Positions 51,577 to 61,028 of a stretch of DNA of 64,000 bases are shown piece after piece. Position numbers and translations under genes: made by a program. The stretch comes from Flavobacteriaceae bacterium PS02334. Its GTDB lineage: Bacteria; Bacteroidota; Bacteroidia; Flavobacteriales; Flavobacteriaceae. The notes beneath the pieces were generated by a model. It was not told the origin of the DNA. It saw only the letters and a program-made list of their open reading frames with translations, and did no database searches. Numbering within the stretch: position 1 is the stretch's first letter; every line of letters starts with the position of its first letter. Location of the stretch: the NCBI GenBank assembly GCA_029959295.1, contig JASCOH010000003.1, positions 496,001 to 560,000 on the forward strand. The letters run 5' to 3'.

Positions 51577-52800
51577 TTACTTTCTAAAAATGCTGACCGG
51601 ATCTACTTTTGCTGCTTTACGGGCAGGAATGTATCCGGCAAAAAATGTAATAACTAAGCCCATAACAACTCCCTGAATGAATTTCTGCAGTTCATAATCT
51701 ACAGGAAAGTATCCTATGTCACCACCGATATATACCTTTTTCAACAAGGTAATCATTAGCAATGCCATCAACATTCCGCCAACTACACCAATCAAGCCAA
51801 TAGATAATGCCTGCGTTACAAAAATCCGTATCACATCTTTCCCTTTAAAACCAATAGCTTTTAAGATGGCAATGTCATTTATTTTTTGTGAAACGGTCAT
51901 GTTCAGGATATTGTAAATGCCAAAACCAGCAATGAGCATAATGGCTGTAGAGACAAAATTGATCATAATGAACCGCATTTTGCTGAGTGCCATCAGCGAT
52001 TCGTTACTCTCTTTCCAATCTTCGGATTTGTATCCGGTTAACTGAGATAACTTTTCGGCAACGGCTGCCGCTTGATACGGATCTTTTACATTGACACTGA
52101 TGTCTGTTACATACACATTGTTTTCTTTGAGCAATTGCTGGGCCGTGTATAGATTAACGTACGATTTGGTGTCGTCGGCAGTTGAATTAAATGATCGAAA
52201 AATACCTGCTACACGGAGGTTCTTAGTTACACCTTTTTGTGATGTAAGATTGATATTATCACCAAGTACCAAGTTCATTTTTTCTGCTATTCCTATACCG
52301 ATTACGATGCCGTTCGGGTCGGATTTCAGGGTTTCAAATTTGCCTTCAACCATTGATGATGTAATGCTGTACATCATATCTGCTTCGTCTGGCTTTATCC
52401 CAATGCTTAATCCACTCACCTGAGTTTTTCCGTTATTATAAAACACGCTTGTGTTGACTTGGGCTGTTACCACAGTTACTTCCTTCTGTTGTTGTACCAT
52501 TTCTGCAATACCGTTCGGGTTAATGATGGTATTGACTTTGGGTACTACTTTCGGATTGGAAATCAGGTACTCGGCAGCAGTATCACTTACCAGATTTTTG
52601 CTGATGACATCATCATTGTACAACCGAATATGTGGAGTGTTTTTGAAAATATTTTCGTCAGATGCTTTATCAAAACCAACCAGTAAACTGTTCATGAAAA
52701 TATAGATTGACATTCCGAGCAATACCCCAAGAACGGCTACAGCAGTCATTTTTTTGCCTGAAAAAAGGTAAGTTCTGGCTATGTCTGTATTAATATTCAT
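51577..52800 (-). CDS. MacB/FtsX-type ABC transporter permease
   Basis: A 407-residue protein with one N-terminal TM (TAVAVLGVLLGMSIYIFMN), a large periplasmic domain, and three C-terminal TM helices, beginning with FVSTAIMLIAGFGIYNILNM and ending GYIPARKAAKVDPVSIFRK. This is the MacB/LolC/E plan without a fused ATPase. It is 3-4 bases from genes on either side. Confidence 0.92.
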   Translation of the reverse strand: MNINTDIARTYLFSGKKMTAVAVLGVLLGMSIYIFMNSLLVGFDKASDENIFKNTPHIRLYNDDVISKNLVSDTAAEYLISNPKVVPKVNTIINPNGIAEMVQQQKEVTVVTAQVNTSVFYNNGKTQVSGLSIGIKPDEADMMYSITSSMVEGKFETLKSDPNGIVIGIGIAEKMNLVLGDNINLTSQKGVTKNLRVAGIFRSFNSTADDTKSYVNLYTAQQLLKENNVYVTDISVNVKDPYQAAAVAEKLSQLTGYKSEDWKESNESLMALSKMRFIMINFVSTAIMLIAGFGIYNILNMTVSQKINDIAILKAIGFKGKDVIRIFVTQALSIGLIGVVGGMLMALLMITLLKKVYIGGDIGYFPVDYELQKFIQGVVMGLVITFFAGYIPARKAAKVDPVSIFRK

Positions 52801-52804
52801 CAGT

Positions 52805-53896
52805 CTAAAGTTTTATATGTTCCAGAATATCATCTTTGCTGATTCCTTCCAATATTTCTACATATTCGGTAGAAATGATACCTGTTTTTACAACAATGGG
52901 TTCGTCTTTTCCTTTTAGCTTTACCTTATTTCCAAAGCCCAAATAGCTTCTCGGAATTAATAAAGCATTCTTCTTTTCGCTTGTCAAAATATTAGCTTCC
53001 AGTTGTGTGCCGTAAATACTACTTGCAGCTGCTTCATTCAGCAGCACTTTTACAATAAATGATTGTGTTTTTTCATCAAATGCAGCTACTACTTCACTGA
53101 TTTTGCCTTCGTACACGTTGTTTTTATCTGTGTTGAACTGGATATAAACCAACTGTCTCAATTTTACTTTTCCGATGCTTTTTTCATCTACGTTCAATAC
53201 CACTTCCGGTTTGCTGTCATCAGCAATTGTGGCAACAATATCTCCTTTTTTGACATAATCTCCTGTTGATTTCAGCTTGTTGACAATCGTACCATTTTGA
53301 GGTATTATCAGTTGATTGTATCGTTCTATCACTTTGCTGTTTTGTAGCTGATTTTTGTTAGAAATCTGCTGTGTTTTGGCACGTTGCAACAGTTCTGCTT
53401 TTTGCTTTTTTAAGGCATTCAGCTGTGCCAGTGAATTTTTTGCTGCCAATTGCATATTCTCAAATTCTACCTTGGCTACACTTTGCTTTTGGAACAGTCG
53501 TTCATAACGTTCAGCTTGTTGTTTGTCTTGCTCGTATTTGCTTTCTGCATAGCGAATGTTTTGTTCCAGTTGCTGAATGGCAGGCGAATTTTCCGTTAGG
53601 TTTTCGTTGGCAATGGTTAATTGTTCCTCTGCCGAATGCGTATTGATACGGTTAGACGGATTGTCGATAACCGCAATGACCTTTCCTGTATTCACTTTGT
53701 CTCCCACCTCAAAATTGGCTTCTGTAAGTATGCCATCTGTTTGTGCCGTGAGATGATAGGCATCATCCCAATCGAGCATTCCCGATGCAAAAACTAATTC
53801 TTTTATATCTTTTACCACCGGCTGCGCTTCTTCCTTTGAACCACAGGATTGTAGTGTAACGAACAGTACAATGGTAACGAACAACTTTATTTTCAT
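52805..53896 (-). CDS. MacA-type periplasmic adaptor lipoprotein
   Basis: The start is ATG 53896 (MKIKLFVTIVLFVTLQSCGSK, 363 residues); an upstream start at 53968 would overlap the TolC gene. Lipobox LQSC. It has a barrel-sandwich part (LTEANFEVGDKVNTGKVIAVI), a coiled hairpin (about residues 90-175), and a second lipoyl half (IIPQNGTIVNKLKSTGDYV). It belongs to the HlyD family and connects the ABC permease to TolC. Confidence 0.9.
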   Translation of the reverse strand: MKIKLFVTIVLFVTLQSCGSKEEAQPVVKDIKELVFASGMLDWDDAYHLTAQTDGILTEANFEVGDKVNTGKVIAVIDNPSNRINTHSAEEQLTIANENLTENSPAIQQLEQNIRYAESKYEQDKQQAERYERLFQKQSVAKVEFENMQLAAKNSLAQLNALKKQKAELLQRAKTQQISNKNQLQNSKVIERYNQLIIPQNGTIVNKLKSTGDYVKKGDIVATIADDSKPEVVLNVDEKSIGKVKLRQLVYIQFNTDKNNVYEGKISEVVAAFDEKTQSFIVKVLLNEAAASSIYGTQLEANILTSEKKNALLIPRSYLGFGNKVKLKGKDEPIVVKTGIISTEYVEILEGISKDDILEHIKL

Positions 53897-53900
53897 ACGT

Positions 53901-55226
53901 CTAAAACTTATTATTGATGATAATTTTATTTTCACTAAATCCAATGCCTGCCAAAGCTGTAATAACATTTAGCTGGCTCAGCAGCATATCGGTTTGTGCA
54001 GTAAGTAATTTGTCTAAGGGCAGAATATTTTCCTGATATTGATCGAAGTATTTCTGATAAGTATCTTCTTTCAAGGTTTGAATTTTCTTAAAGTTTTCGA
54101 GCTGTGAAGATGCTTTTTCGTACTCCACCAACAAATTGCTATTGCGGGTTTCGTTTTCACGCAAAAAGTGAATACGATCATTTTCGGCCATTTGCCATTG
54201 CATTTTTTTCTCTTTTACCGCCGAATATTTTGAAACGGTAGTAGGTAAATCCCAACTCAAACGAAGACCAACGTAATTAAAATCAATCCAATTGGAATTT
54301 GGATGAAAAAAGGACTCATTACTCAAGTTTTGCCAATTAAAGGAAGATACAAATCCCAAAACGGGTAACTGTTGTTTCTGTGCCGCTTTCCATTCCTGTT
54401 CTGCCATTTTTTCTCTCAGCTGATAATGGTTTACCCATAAATTGTTGTTTGCTTCTGTCAATATTTGTTTATGATCGAAATCTCGAATGTTTTGATTTAA
54501 AATGGGACTGGCTTCATTCTCAAAAAACAAAGCAAGATTTTGCTGTTGGATTTGGATATTAAATTGCAATTGCGAAAGCTGATCCTGTAATCGAATGAGG
54601 TTCACTTCGGCTTCGTTTACATCTTGTTTTCGCACAATCCCTTCTTCAAACCTGTTGTTTACGATTGTTAAAATTTGTTTTGCAATGACGATATTCTGCT
54701 CTACCATCTGTTGTTGTCCCTGAAACGATAAGATATTAAAGTAAATGCCGTTCAACTGGTCATAAATAGTCCATTCGTTTATTTTTTGCTGATTGGCTAC
54801 CAGTTCCTGATTGGTTTTGGCAAGTTTTATACGGCTTATATTTCCAAGGTTAATAATATCGAACTGCGGTTGTATGCTGAATGTGCTGACATATTGCAAC
54901 CCCATTGTGATTTCACGAAAAGAACCGGGCAAACCGCCGAAAACTTCCGCAGGAATATAATTGGTTTGTAAATTCATATTATCAATAACCTGAGCCGATA
55001 CCGGAATTCTCGGATTAAAGGCATTTCCAACTGCGGTTTTTTTGTTCAGCTCTGCTAAATTTTGCTGGATGATGTCATTCCTGAAACTGACTTTTTTCTC
55101 CTTTGCAAAGGCAAGTACTTCGTCCAGCGTATGAAATTCTTTCTTCTCCTGCGACCATACCATAACAGGCAAGAAAAGGATGACTATAAGCAATTTATGT
55201 TTGTGAATATTCACTAACTTTCTCAT
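53901..55226 (-). CDS. TolC-family outer membrane protein of the ABC exporter
   Basis: A 441-residue protein with a signal peptide (LLIVILFLPVMVWSQ) and the duplicated long-helix pattern (RLQDQLSQLQFNIQIQQQNLALFFENEA, in parts). It is the outer membrane channel for the ABC system. The gene is 18 bases downstream of TetR, so the regulator and the pump form one transcript of five genes. Confidence 0.9.
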   Translation of the reverse strand: MRKLVNIHKHKLLIVILFLPVMVWSQEKKEFHTLDEVLAFAKEKKVSFRNDIIQQNLAELNKKTAVGNAFNPRIPVSAQVIDNMNLQTNYIPAEVFGGLPGSFREITMGLQYVSTFSIQPQFDIINLGNISRIKLAKTNQELVANQQKINEWTIYDQLNGIYFNILSFQGQQQMVEQNIVIAKQILTIVNNRFEEGIVRKQDVNEAEVNLIRLQDQLSQLQFNIQIQQQNLALFFENEASPILNQNIRDFDHKQILTEANNNLWVNHYQLREKMAEQEWKAAQKQQLPVLGFVSSFNWQNLSNESFFHPNSNWIDFNYVGLRLSWDLPTTVSKYSAVKEKKMQWQMAENDRIHFLRENETRNSNLLVEYEKASSQLENFKKIQTLKEDTYQKYFDQYQENILPLDKLLTAQTDMLLSQLNVITALAGIGFSENKIIINNKF

Positions 55227-55244
55227 TCAAAAAAATATTATAAA

Positions 55245-55826
55245 TTAGACCTTTATTAAAGCTAAAATGCTATTCATTGTTTTTTGTCCCTGAACCTCAA
55301 TATCAAATTCAAAAGAAGCCAATTTCCACTTCAGCATTTGCAGCCGAAACGTACCCATAACAATATGCACAAGTTCTTCTGAAGCTATTACTGTTCTAAA
55401 AACACCTGTCTCTTGTCCTTCCTTTATCAGGGAATTGAAACGGATGAAATTGGTTTGTAATAATTGCTGTATGGCATTTTTTACCTCATCAGAATTATCA
55501 ATCAACCCGTCTGATAAAACAATATTGATGAAGCACGGATTTTGTTTGAAATACGAAAACTGACTTTTAAAAAGTGTTGTAAACTTTTCTTCCGGTGATT
55601 GCTTTGTATTGATAATGGCATCAAAACGCTGGGTAATATTTTCTGATAAATAAGCAATTAATAGTGTTACGATTGCCTCTTTATTTTTGAAATGACGATA
55701 CAAAGCACTTTCTGAAAAATGCATTTCCCGAGCCAAATTTTTAGTTGTAAGCCCTGCAATGCCGCTTTCCATCAATATTTTACCTGATGCCTTTATTATT
55801 TCCAGCTGTCTTTCAGACAAATTCAT
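55245..55826 (-). CDS. TetR/AcrR-family regulator
   Basis: A 193-residue repressor-type protein: HTH ILMESGIAGLTTKNLAREMHFSESALYRHFKNKEAIV at the N-terminus (in parts) and a helical ligand-binding C-terminal domain. It leads the exporter operon and probably represses it, but its promoter also has site E, so both TetR and the Crp/Fnr protein may control expression. Confidence 0.92.
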   Translation of the reverse strand: MNLSERQLEIIKASGKILMESGIAGLTTKNLAREMHFSESALYRHFKNKEAIVTLLIAYLSENITQRFDAIINTKQSPEEKFTTLFKSQFSYFKQNPCFINIVLSDGLIDNSDEVKNAIQQLLQTNFIRFNSLIKEGQETGVFRTVIASEELVHIVMGTFRLQMLKWKLASFEFDIEVQGQKTMNSILALIKV

Positions 55827-55850
55827 TTAATCCAAACTATTTTAAAAATG

Positions 55851-55895
55851 TAAAAGTAGTTTAGCTCATTAAGCTACACTGTAACAAAGGTTACA
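55851..55895 (-). promoter_or_regulatory. Crp/Fnr-type site and -7 box before TetR-exporter operon (site E)
   Basis: TGTAACAAAGGTTACA (55880-55895) has perfect arms. Its centre is 29.5 bp from the first base of minus-strand TACTTTTA (55858-55851), the same -7 variant as at site C. The leader is 24 bases. Confidence 0.8.
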
Positions 55896-55909
55896 CAAAT
55901 AAAAAAATT

Positions 55910-56275
55910 TTAAGCCAGGTTTTCAATTGCTTCAAACACACAATCTACTGCCATGCTAAATGCAGGCATTCCACCTGTAATCGCTGCGGTTTCGCAAACT
56001 CCAAAAAGTTCTTTCACGGTTGCTCCGGCTTTTAAGGCTCCTTTGGCGTGCAATTTTGCAGGTTCTTTGTGCATACCGCCAATCAATAGGGAAAAGTGAA
56101 CCAATTGCTGGGTTTTCTTGTCAAGTGGATTGTTGTAAATGAGTTGTTCCCGGTATTTTTCGATGATTTCTATGGCATCTGTTTCGTCTGAAAGCGCTGC
56201 CAATTTTAATCTTTTCTCGATGTTTTCCGGAACGAAACCTAGCAGTTCTTCGTACTTTTTTCTAATGTTTTCCAT
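55910..56275 (-). CDS. Carboxymuconolactone decarboxylase-family protein
   Basis: A 121-residue CMD-fold protein (LVHFSLLIGGMHKEPAKLHAKGALKAGATVKEL, in parts) with GVCETAAITGGMPA. It has no CxxC motif, so it is unlike the AhpD-type at 50234. It shares a base (56275) with the DinB gene's stop and is probably co-translated. A metabolic or redox role is unknown. Confidence 0.88.
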   Translation of the reverse strand: MENIRKKYEELLGFVPENIEKRLKLAALSDETDAIEIIEKYREQLIYNNPLDKKTQQLVHFSLLIGGMHKEPAKLHAKGALKAGATVKELFGVCETAAITGGMPAFSMAVDCVFEAIENLA

Positions 56276-56820
56276 TATCCGATTAAGGTTGAAGTGTTAG
56301 GCCATTCCATATATTCAGCCGGATAAATTCCGTTTTGACGCATCAGCATATCCACTTGTCCTAAATGATACGAATGATGCCCGAACGTAATCCATAAAAA
56401 TGCCATTACCGTGTATTTCCGTCCCATAAAGGAAACTGTTTTGTTTAAATCTTCTTCGGTATAGCTTTTCAGGATTTCAAATCCTTTGGCAAAAACTTCT
56501 CTGTATTTTTCCACTAATTCCTGTCCGTCTGCAATGTTTTCCAATAAAGAAGCGTTATCAGGTTTTGGAATTACCAGTCCACTTTCTCCCTCTTTCATCG
56601 CTTGAAACCAATGAATTTCTGCCAATACAAAATGACGGATTAATCCACCTATATTAATTGTATTCACACGAGTTCCGAGATACATCACTTCGTTATCAAT
56701 TGGTGTACTTTTAAACACTTCATCAGGAACATCTTTCAGTAATTCCAACGTTTGAAGATAAAGTTGTTTGTGGATATTTAAGAAGCGGTTAAATTCCTGT
56801 ACTGTTGTTTTATTTTCCAT
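56275..56820 (-). CDS. DinB-family (bacillithiol transferase-like) protein
   Basis: A 181-residue four-helix-bundle protein of the DinB/YfiT type, with three metal-ligand-like histidines: IRHFVLAEIHW and FGHHSYHLGQVDM. DinB-fold proteins include bacillithiol S-transferases and other thiol-dependent enzymes. It is the first gene of a two-gene unit with site F in front. The bacillithiol link matches YtxJ elsewhere in the window. Confidence 0.87.
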   Translation of the reverse strand: MENKTTVQEFNRFLNIHKQLYLQTLELLKDVPDEVFKSTPIDNEVMYLGTRVNTINIGGLIRHFVLAEIHWFQAMKEGESGLVIPKPDNASLLENIADGQELVEKYREVFAKGFEILKSYTEEDLNKTVSFMGRKYTVMAFLWITFGHHSYHLGQVDMLMRQNGIYPAEYMEWPNTSTLIG

Positions 56821-56842
56821 TATTCTTGCATTTAAATTTTTG

Positions 56843-56887
56843 TAAAATTAATCGGGAACTAAAAGATACACAGTAACCATTGTTACA
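56843..56887 (-). promoter_or_regulatory. Crp/Fnr-type site and -7 box before DinB-CMD genes (site F)
   Basis: AGTAACCATTGTTACA (56872-56887). Its centre is 29.5 bp from the first base of minus-strand TAATTTTA (56850-56843). The leader is 22 bases. The site lies right after the stop of the methyltransferase gene. Confidence 0.78.
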
Positions 56888-56897
56888 GAAATAAAAC

Positions 56898-57590
56898 TTA
56901 TTTCGCTTTAACAATAAATTGATACGGCAGTAAATCTACATTCACTTCAAAAGAAGTATAACCAGCTTTTTTCAATTCTGCTACTACTTCATCAATCGAA
57001 ACTTTATGGTTTGTTGGAGGTCCCACCGGAACATCGGTTTTAAAGAAATCAATCACCACTAATTCTCCGTCATTTTTCAAACCTTTTTTTACTTTTGCAA
57101 AATACTCGGCTCGATTGTCAATATGGTGATATGAATTTACGATTAACACCATATCCACTTCATTGTCTTTCAAATCAGGACTGTCAAAAGGTATTTTGCG
57201 AAGAGTGATATTCTCGATTTTGTTGTCTTCAATACGTTTTTTTAGGAAAGTCTGAAACTCATCATTTACATCGGCTGCAATTACATTTGCTCCGTGTTTG
57301 GCAAGTTTCACAGAAAAATATCCCGTTCCCGCACCAATGTCCATAATGGCTTTTCCATTGATGTCGCCTAAGTATTGCATCACCTTGTGCGGTTGCTGGT
57401 ATTCGTCACGTTCTTTGGATTCGAAACGGTTAATCAAATCATCCGTAGAAGATTTGTGCATATATTCATTTGCAGAGTGTGCAGGTTTTCCGTCTCCGTG
57501 ACCGTGATGCTTTTTGTTTTGATGTTCCTGTGCCATAATTGTACTGGTTGAGGCAATCGCAAGGATTGCGGTAATAATTTGTTTTTTCAT
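56898..57590 (-). CDS. Class I SAM methyltransferase with signal peptide and His-rich N-terminus
   Basis: A 230-residue protein with an apparent signal peptide (ITAILAIASTSTIMAQE) and a His-rich stretch (KKHHGHGDGKPAHS), then a complete SAM-methyltransferase domain (AIMDIGAGTGYFSVKLAKHG; VDMVLIVNSYHHIDNR). SAM is not expected in the periplasm, so either the signal is a membrane anchor or the enzyme uses another ligand. It follows an APC permease by 11 bases in the operon of the copper-type TonB receptor. The His-rich segment suggests a metal. Confidence 0.85.
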   Translation of the reverse strand: MKKQIITAILAIASTSTIMAQEHQNKKHHGHGDGKPAHSANEYMHKSSTDDLINRFESKERDEYQQPHKVMQYLGDINGKAIMDIGAGTGYFSVKLAKHGANVIAADVNDEFQTFLKKRIEDNKIENITLRKIPFDSPDLKDNEVDMVLIVNSYHHIDNRAEYFAKVKKGLKNDGELVVIDFFKTDVPVGPPTNHKVSIDEVVAELKKAGYTSFEVNVDLLPYQFIVKAK

Positions 57591-57601
57591 TTTATATTAA
57601 T

Positions 57602-58906
57602 TTAATAATTAGACTTTTCTAATTTTTTACTCCAGAAATAAGTTCCTGTTCCAATGAGTAAATTGCTCATTCCTAATATTGTTTCAAACGGATTATTGAT
57701 AAACGCGTAGGTAATCATCCATACAGATAAAAGAATAAACACAATTTGAAACAGCGGAAATAATGGACTTTTGAAACCTTTTATTTGTTGATTTTGATTT
57801 TGCTTTCGCAATTTGAATACACCTAAAACCGTCATTAAAGAAGAAGCCGTGAGCAATATTCCGCAATAAATCATAATCTGTTCAAAGGTTCCGGTAAGCA
57901 ACAATAATGCACTGATGCCAAACTGCAACCACAAGGCTCTTTTAGGAATGCCGTTTTCCTGTGTTTGAAAGTACGACCAAAGACGATGTTCTTTTGCAAT
58001 GCTTAATGTTACTCTCGAACCAACCCAGACCATAGCACTAATGCCTGAGATTAACAGTAATGAAATAGCCAACCCAAAGAAATTTCCTACTTTTTCTCCC
58101 AACATTTGCTGTGTAGTAATGGTGCCTACGTTCAACTGTCCGGCTAAATTCTCAATCGGAACGTGTTTCAGAAAAACGTATTGCAATAAGGTGTATAAAA
58201 CCGTAACCAAAACCGTTCCTCCAATAAGTGCTTTGGGTAAAGATTTTAAAGGATTTTCAAATTCTTCGGTAATATAAGCTGCCGCATTCCAGCCCGAATA
58301 CGAATAACTTACATAAATCAGTGCAATTGCAAAAGCTGTTGACGTTAATTCGGTAAAATATCCTTTTGAAGAAACAATGTCATTACCCGAATGCTCCGGC
58401 AAAATCAAACCAACACCAATAATTATGACAATCAAAATTACTTTGAGCAAAGTACTGATGTTTTGAAATTCGGCACTCAGTTTCAAACTTCGGGTATGGA
58501 TTAATGTGATGATAGCGACCAAGGCAATACTCATCCATTTGGCATTGAAATTCCCAAATGGAAAATACTCCGAAAAAGCAATCGCAGCTAAAGCAATCGG
58601 TGCCGCAAAACCAACGGTTATCGAAATCCATCCCGAAAGATAACCGATTAAAGGATTGTAGATTTTGGACAAGAACGCATACTCTCCTCCTGATTTTGAA
58701 ATAACCGTTCCTACTTCAGCATAACTGAACGCTCCCGAGAGAGCCAAAATACCGCCTAAAACCCAAAGAGTAAGTACAACCGATGGATTATTCAAGTCTT
58801 TGAGTTGAAACCCTAAACTGGTAAATGCACCCGTGCCAATCATATTGGCAACCACAATGGCAATTCCTGTTAGCGTCGTGATTTTATGTTTGGATTTTGG
58901 CTGCAT
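57602..58906 (-). CDS. APC-family amino acid permease
   Basis: A 434-residue 12-TM protein of the APC superfamily: IVVANMIGTGAFTSLGFQL in TM1, GGEYAFLSKIYNPLIGYLSGW in TM3 (in parts). The substrate is likely an amino acid or amine. It starts 3 bases after the TonB receptor stop. In this operon it could import a metal-amino acid complex product or simply be a co-regulated nutrient carrier. Confidence 0.92.
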   Translation of the reverse strand: MQPKSKHKITTLTGIAIVVANMIGTGAFTSLGFQLKDLNNPSVVLTLWVLGGILALSGAFSYAEVGTVISKSGGEYAFLSKIYNPLIGYLSGWISITVGFAAPIALAAIAFSEYFPFGNFNAKWMSIALVAIITLIHTRSLKLSAEFQNISTLLKVILIVIIIGVGLILPEHSGNDIVSSKGYFTELTSTAFAIALIYVSYSYSGWNAAAYITEEFENPLKSLPKALIGGTVLVTVLYTLLQYVFLKHVPIENLAGQLNVGTITTQQMLGEKVGNFFGLAISLLLISGISAMVWVGSRVTLSIAKEHRLWSYFQTQENGIPKRALWLQFGISALLLLTGTFEQIMIYCGILLTASSLMTVLGVFKLRKQNQNQQIKGFKSPLFPLFQIVFILLSVWMITYAFINNPFETILGMSNLLIGTGTYFWSKKLEKSNY

Positions 58907-58909
58907 ACG

Positions 58910-60970
58910 TTAAAATTTATATTGCACGAAAACCGTAAAATTTCTACCGGCTTCATTAATCGGTACACTGGCAAAACCTTCCTGATTTCGGAATGCAAAA
59001 TTTAAGTGGTTGTGGTATGTCTTATCAAAAATATTTAGCCCGGCTATTCCGATACTTAGTTTTTCAACAGGTTTATAACCCAACCGTACATCCATAGTCT
59101 GATAACCCCCTGTTCTGATTTCTCCGAATGAATATGCCAACTCATTTTGGCTTGCTACAATGTTATACTGAATATTTCCCCAGAATTTTTCTTTTTCTAT
59201 TCCTGTAGAAATACGAGCGGTGAAGGGTGGAATTAATGGTAAAGATTCATCAAAATCCTTATTTCTGGTATAGATATAAGATAAATCGGTTTTTAAGAAA
59301 TAGTATTTTCCGAAATCCAATTTAGCAGAAGCATCAATGCCTGTTTTGTAAGCATCTTTTATATTTGTAAATACTTTAGCATCAGATGCTATATCAGGCT
59401 CAATTACTGCCGAAATATAATTTCTAAAAAAACCATAATATACAGATCCTTCAAAATGAATGGTATTGAAAAAACCATTTAGATTTTCATAACCATTTAA
59501 TCCAATTTCAAATTGATTATTTACCTCAGCTTTCAGATCTGGATTTCCGGTATAGGTATAACTATCCTGCCCGACATTGAACTGGTTGATGTATCGTTCG
59601 ATCATATTGGCAGAACGCACACCACGACCGTAAGCAAATTCTAAAAACAACCGGTCTGAAAATGCTTTTTTCACCGAAATGGTTCCACTTAGATTATGCT
59701 CTGTTCTTTTATTCAAATCATACAATGCGGAAAAATCTGCTTCCGGTTTACGAATGTCAGACATGACCATATCGTAACGTAATCCAGCGGATAAAATATA
59801 GGAAGTCAGAAAGTTCCATTTAGCTTCCGTATAAACTCCTATATCGTCAATATAAGAATCCTGCCATATAGAATTTATTCTTGTCACAGGGTTGGGTAAT
59901 GGATTACCGTTCTGCATCTTTATTAGTCTTGTGCGGTCTCCATCTCTATCAATATGCAGATAATCCATTCCGCTAAAAAAATGAAGTTTATCTGAAGTTT
60001 TCCATTCCAATTCTGCTTTTCCACCGATAGTTGTAGAATTTACATCGGCTGCTGCTTCTGTCGCTTTTGCCGTAGTACGGTTATAATTCGTCATCAAGTG
60101 ATCTACATAACTGTAATAGGTTTTTACTTGCAGGCTTTTTAGATTTTTTCCAATATTTTCCCATTTGTAATCCAATGAAGCAATGCTGCTGTTGTCATAT
60201 TCGGTATCCATAGGAAGACCTGCGTGGAGCACATCTCGTCCGAAAGCCTGTCTCCAGGACACTTGTATACGCTGGTGCGGGTTGATGTTATATCCCAGTT
60301 TGACTCCATAATCCGTACTTCTGAATGAGGACGGAATTTCAGTGCCGTCACCATCCTTGTAATTACCATAATCTCTGTAACCAAAATTTCCGGCTACGTC
60401 AAATTTTTGCGTTACATATTGTAGCTGAGCCATTCCTACATAGGCATTTCCATTGGTTTCGTAGCCTGAAGCCACCGAACCGTGAAAGCCGTGTTCTCCT
60501 TTTGATGGATTGCGTGTGACCAGATTGACGATGCCCCCAAAATTTGCACCGTACCGCACACTATAGGGACCTTTAATGATTTCTATTTTCTCAATTTCTT
60601 CAGGCGAAATGTGAGAGGTAATCGGATCCATACGATTAGGACAAGCGTGCATCACTTTCAGTCCACCATCGTATTGAATATTCAATTGCTCATATTGTGC
60701 ACCCCGAAATGTAGGATCCATTGCGTAATTCCCTCGTTTTATTAAAGAAAATCCATTTATGTCACTAAATAAGCCAGCTACATTTTTAGGTTGTACTATT
60801 TTTTCATTATAGTTGTTGGAAACTTTACTGAATGTGGGGTTTTCCAATCTATAACCCGTAATTATTATTTCATTGAGGATCGTTGTTTTTATAGTATCCT
60901 CTTTTTGCTCACTTTGAGCCATAGCTATATAAGGCACAATACAAAGCAAAGTCAATAGTATTGATTTCAT
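58910..60970 (-). CDS. TonB-dependent receptor, copper-type (CxxxM plug motif)
   Basis: The start is ATG 60970 (MKSILLTLLCIVPYIAMAQS, 686 residues); an upstream start at 61027 precedes the signal peptide. A plug domain (about residues 30-150) and a beta barrel ending FTVFVQYKF follow. In the plug, HACPNRMDPITSH has Cys110, Met114 and His108/His120, the CxxxM arrangement used for copper by the OprC receptor family. It lies between a small CNGKC protein (58 bp upstream gap) and APC permease. Copper import is inferred from the motif, not shown. Confidence 0.9.
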   Translation of the reverse strand: MKSILLTLLCIVPYIAMAQSEQKEDTIKTTILNEIIITGYRLENPTFSKVSNNYNEKIVQPKNVAGLFSDINGFSLIKRGNYAMDPTFRGAQYEQLNIQYDGGLKVMHACPNRMDPITSHISPEEIEKIEIIKGPYSVRYGANFGGIVNLVTRNPSKGEHGFHGSVASGYETNGNAYVGMAQLQYVTQKFDVAGNFGYRDYGNYKDGDGTEIPSSFRSTDYGVKLGYNINPHQRIQVSWRQAFGRDVLHAGLPMDTEYDNSSIASLDYKWENIGKNLKSLQVKTYYSYVDHLMTNYNRTTAKATEAAADVNSTTIGGKAELEWKTSDKLHFFSGMDYLHIDRDGDRTRLIKMQNGNPLPNPVTRINSIWQDSYIDDIGVYTEAKWNFLTSYILSAGLRYDMVMSDIRKPEADFSALYDLNKRTEHNLSGTISVKKAFSDRLFLEFAYGRGVRSANMIERYINQFNVGQDSYTYTGNPDLKAEVNNQFEIGLNGYENLNGFFNTIHFEGSVYYGFFRNYISAVIEPDIASDAKVFTNIKDAYKTGIDASAKLDFGKYYFLKTDLSYIYTRNKDFDESLPLIPPFTARISTGIEKEKFWGNIQYNIVASQNELAYSFGEIRTGGYQTMDVRLGYKPVEKLSIGIAGLNIFDKTYHNHLNFAFRNQEGFASVPINEAGRNFTVFVQYKF

Positions 60971-61028
60971 TTTTTTAAAATTTGATGAATGATAAATACA
61001 TTCCTTAATTAAATCAAGGAATTTCAAT

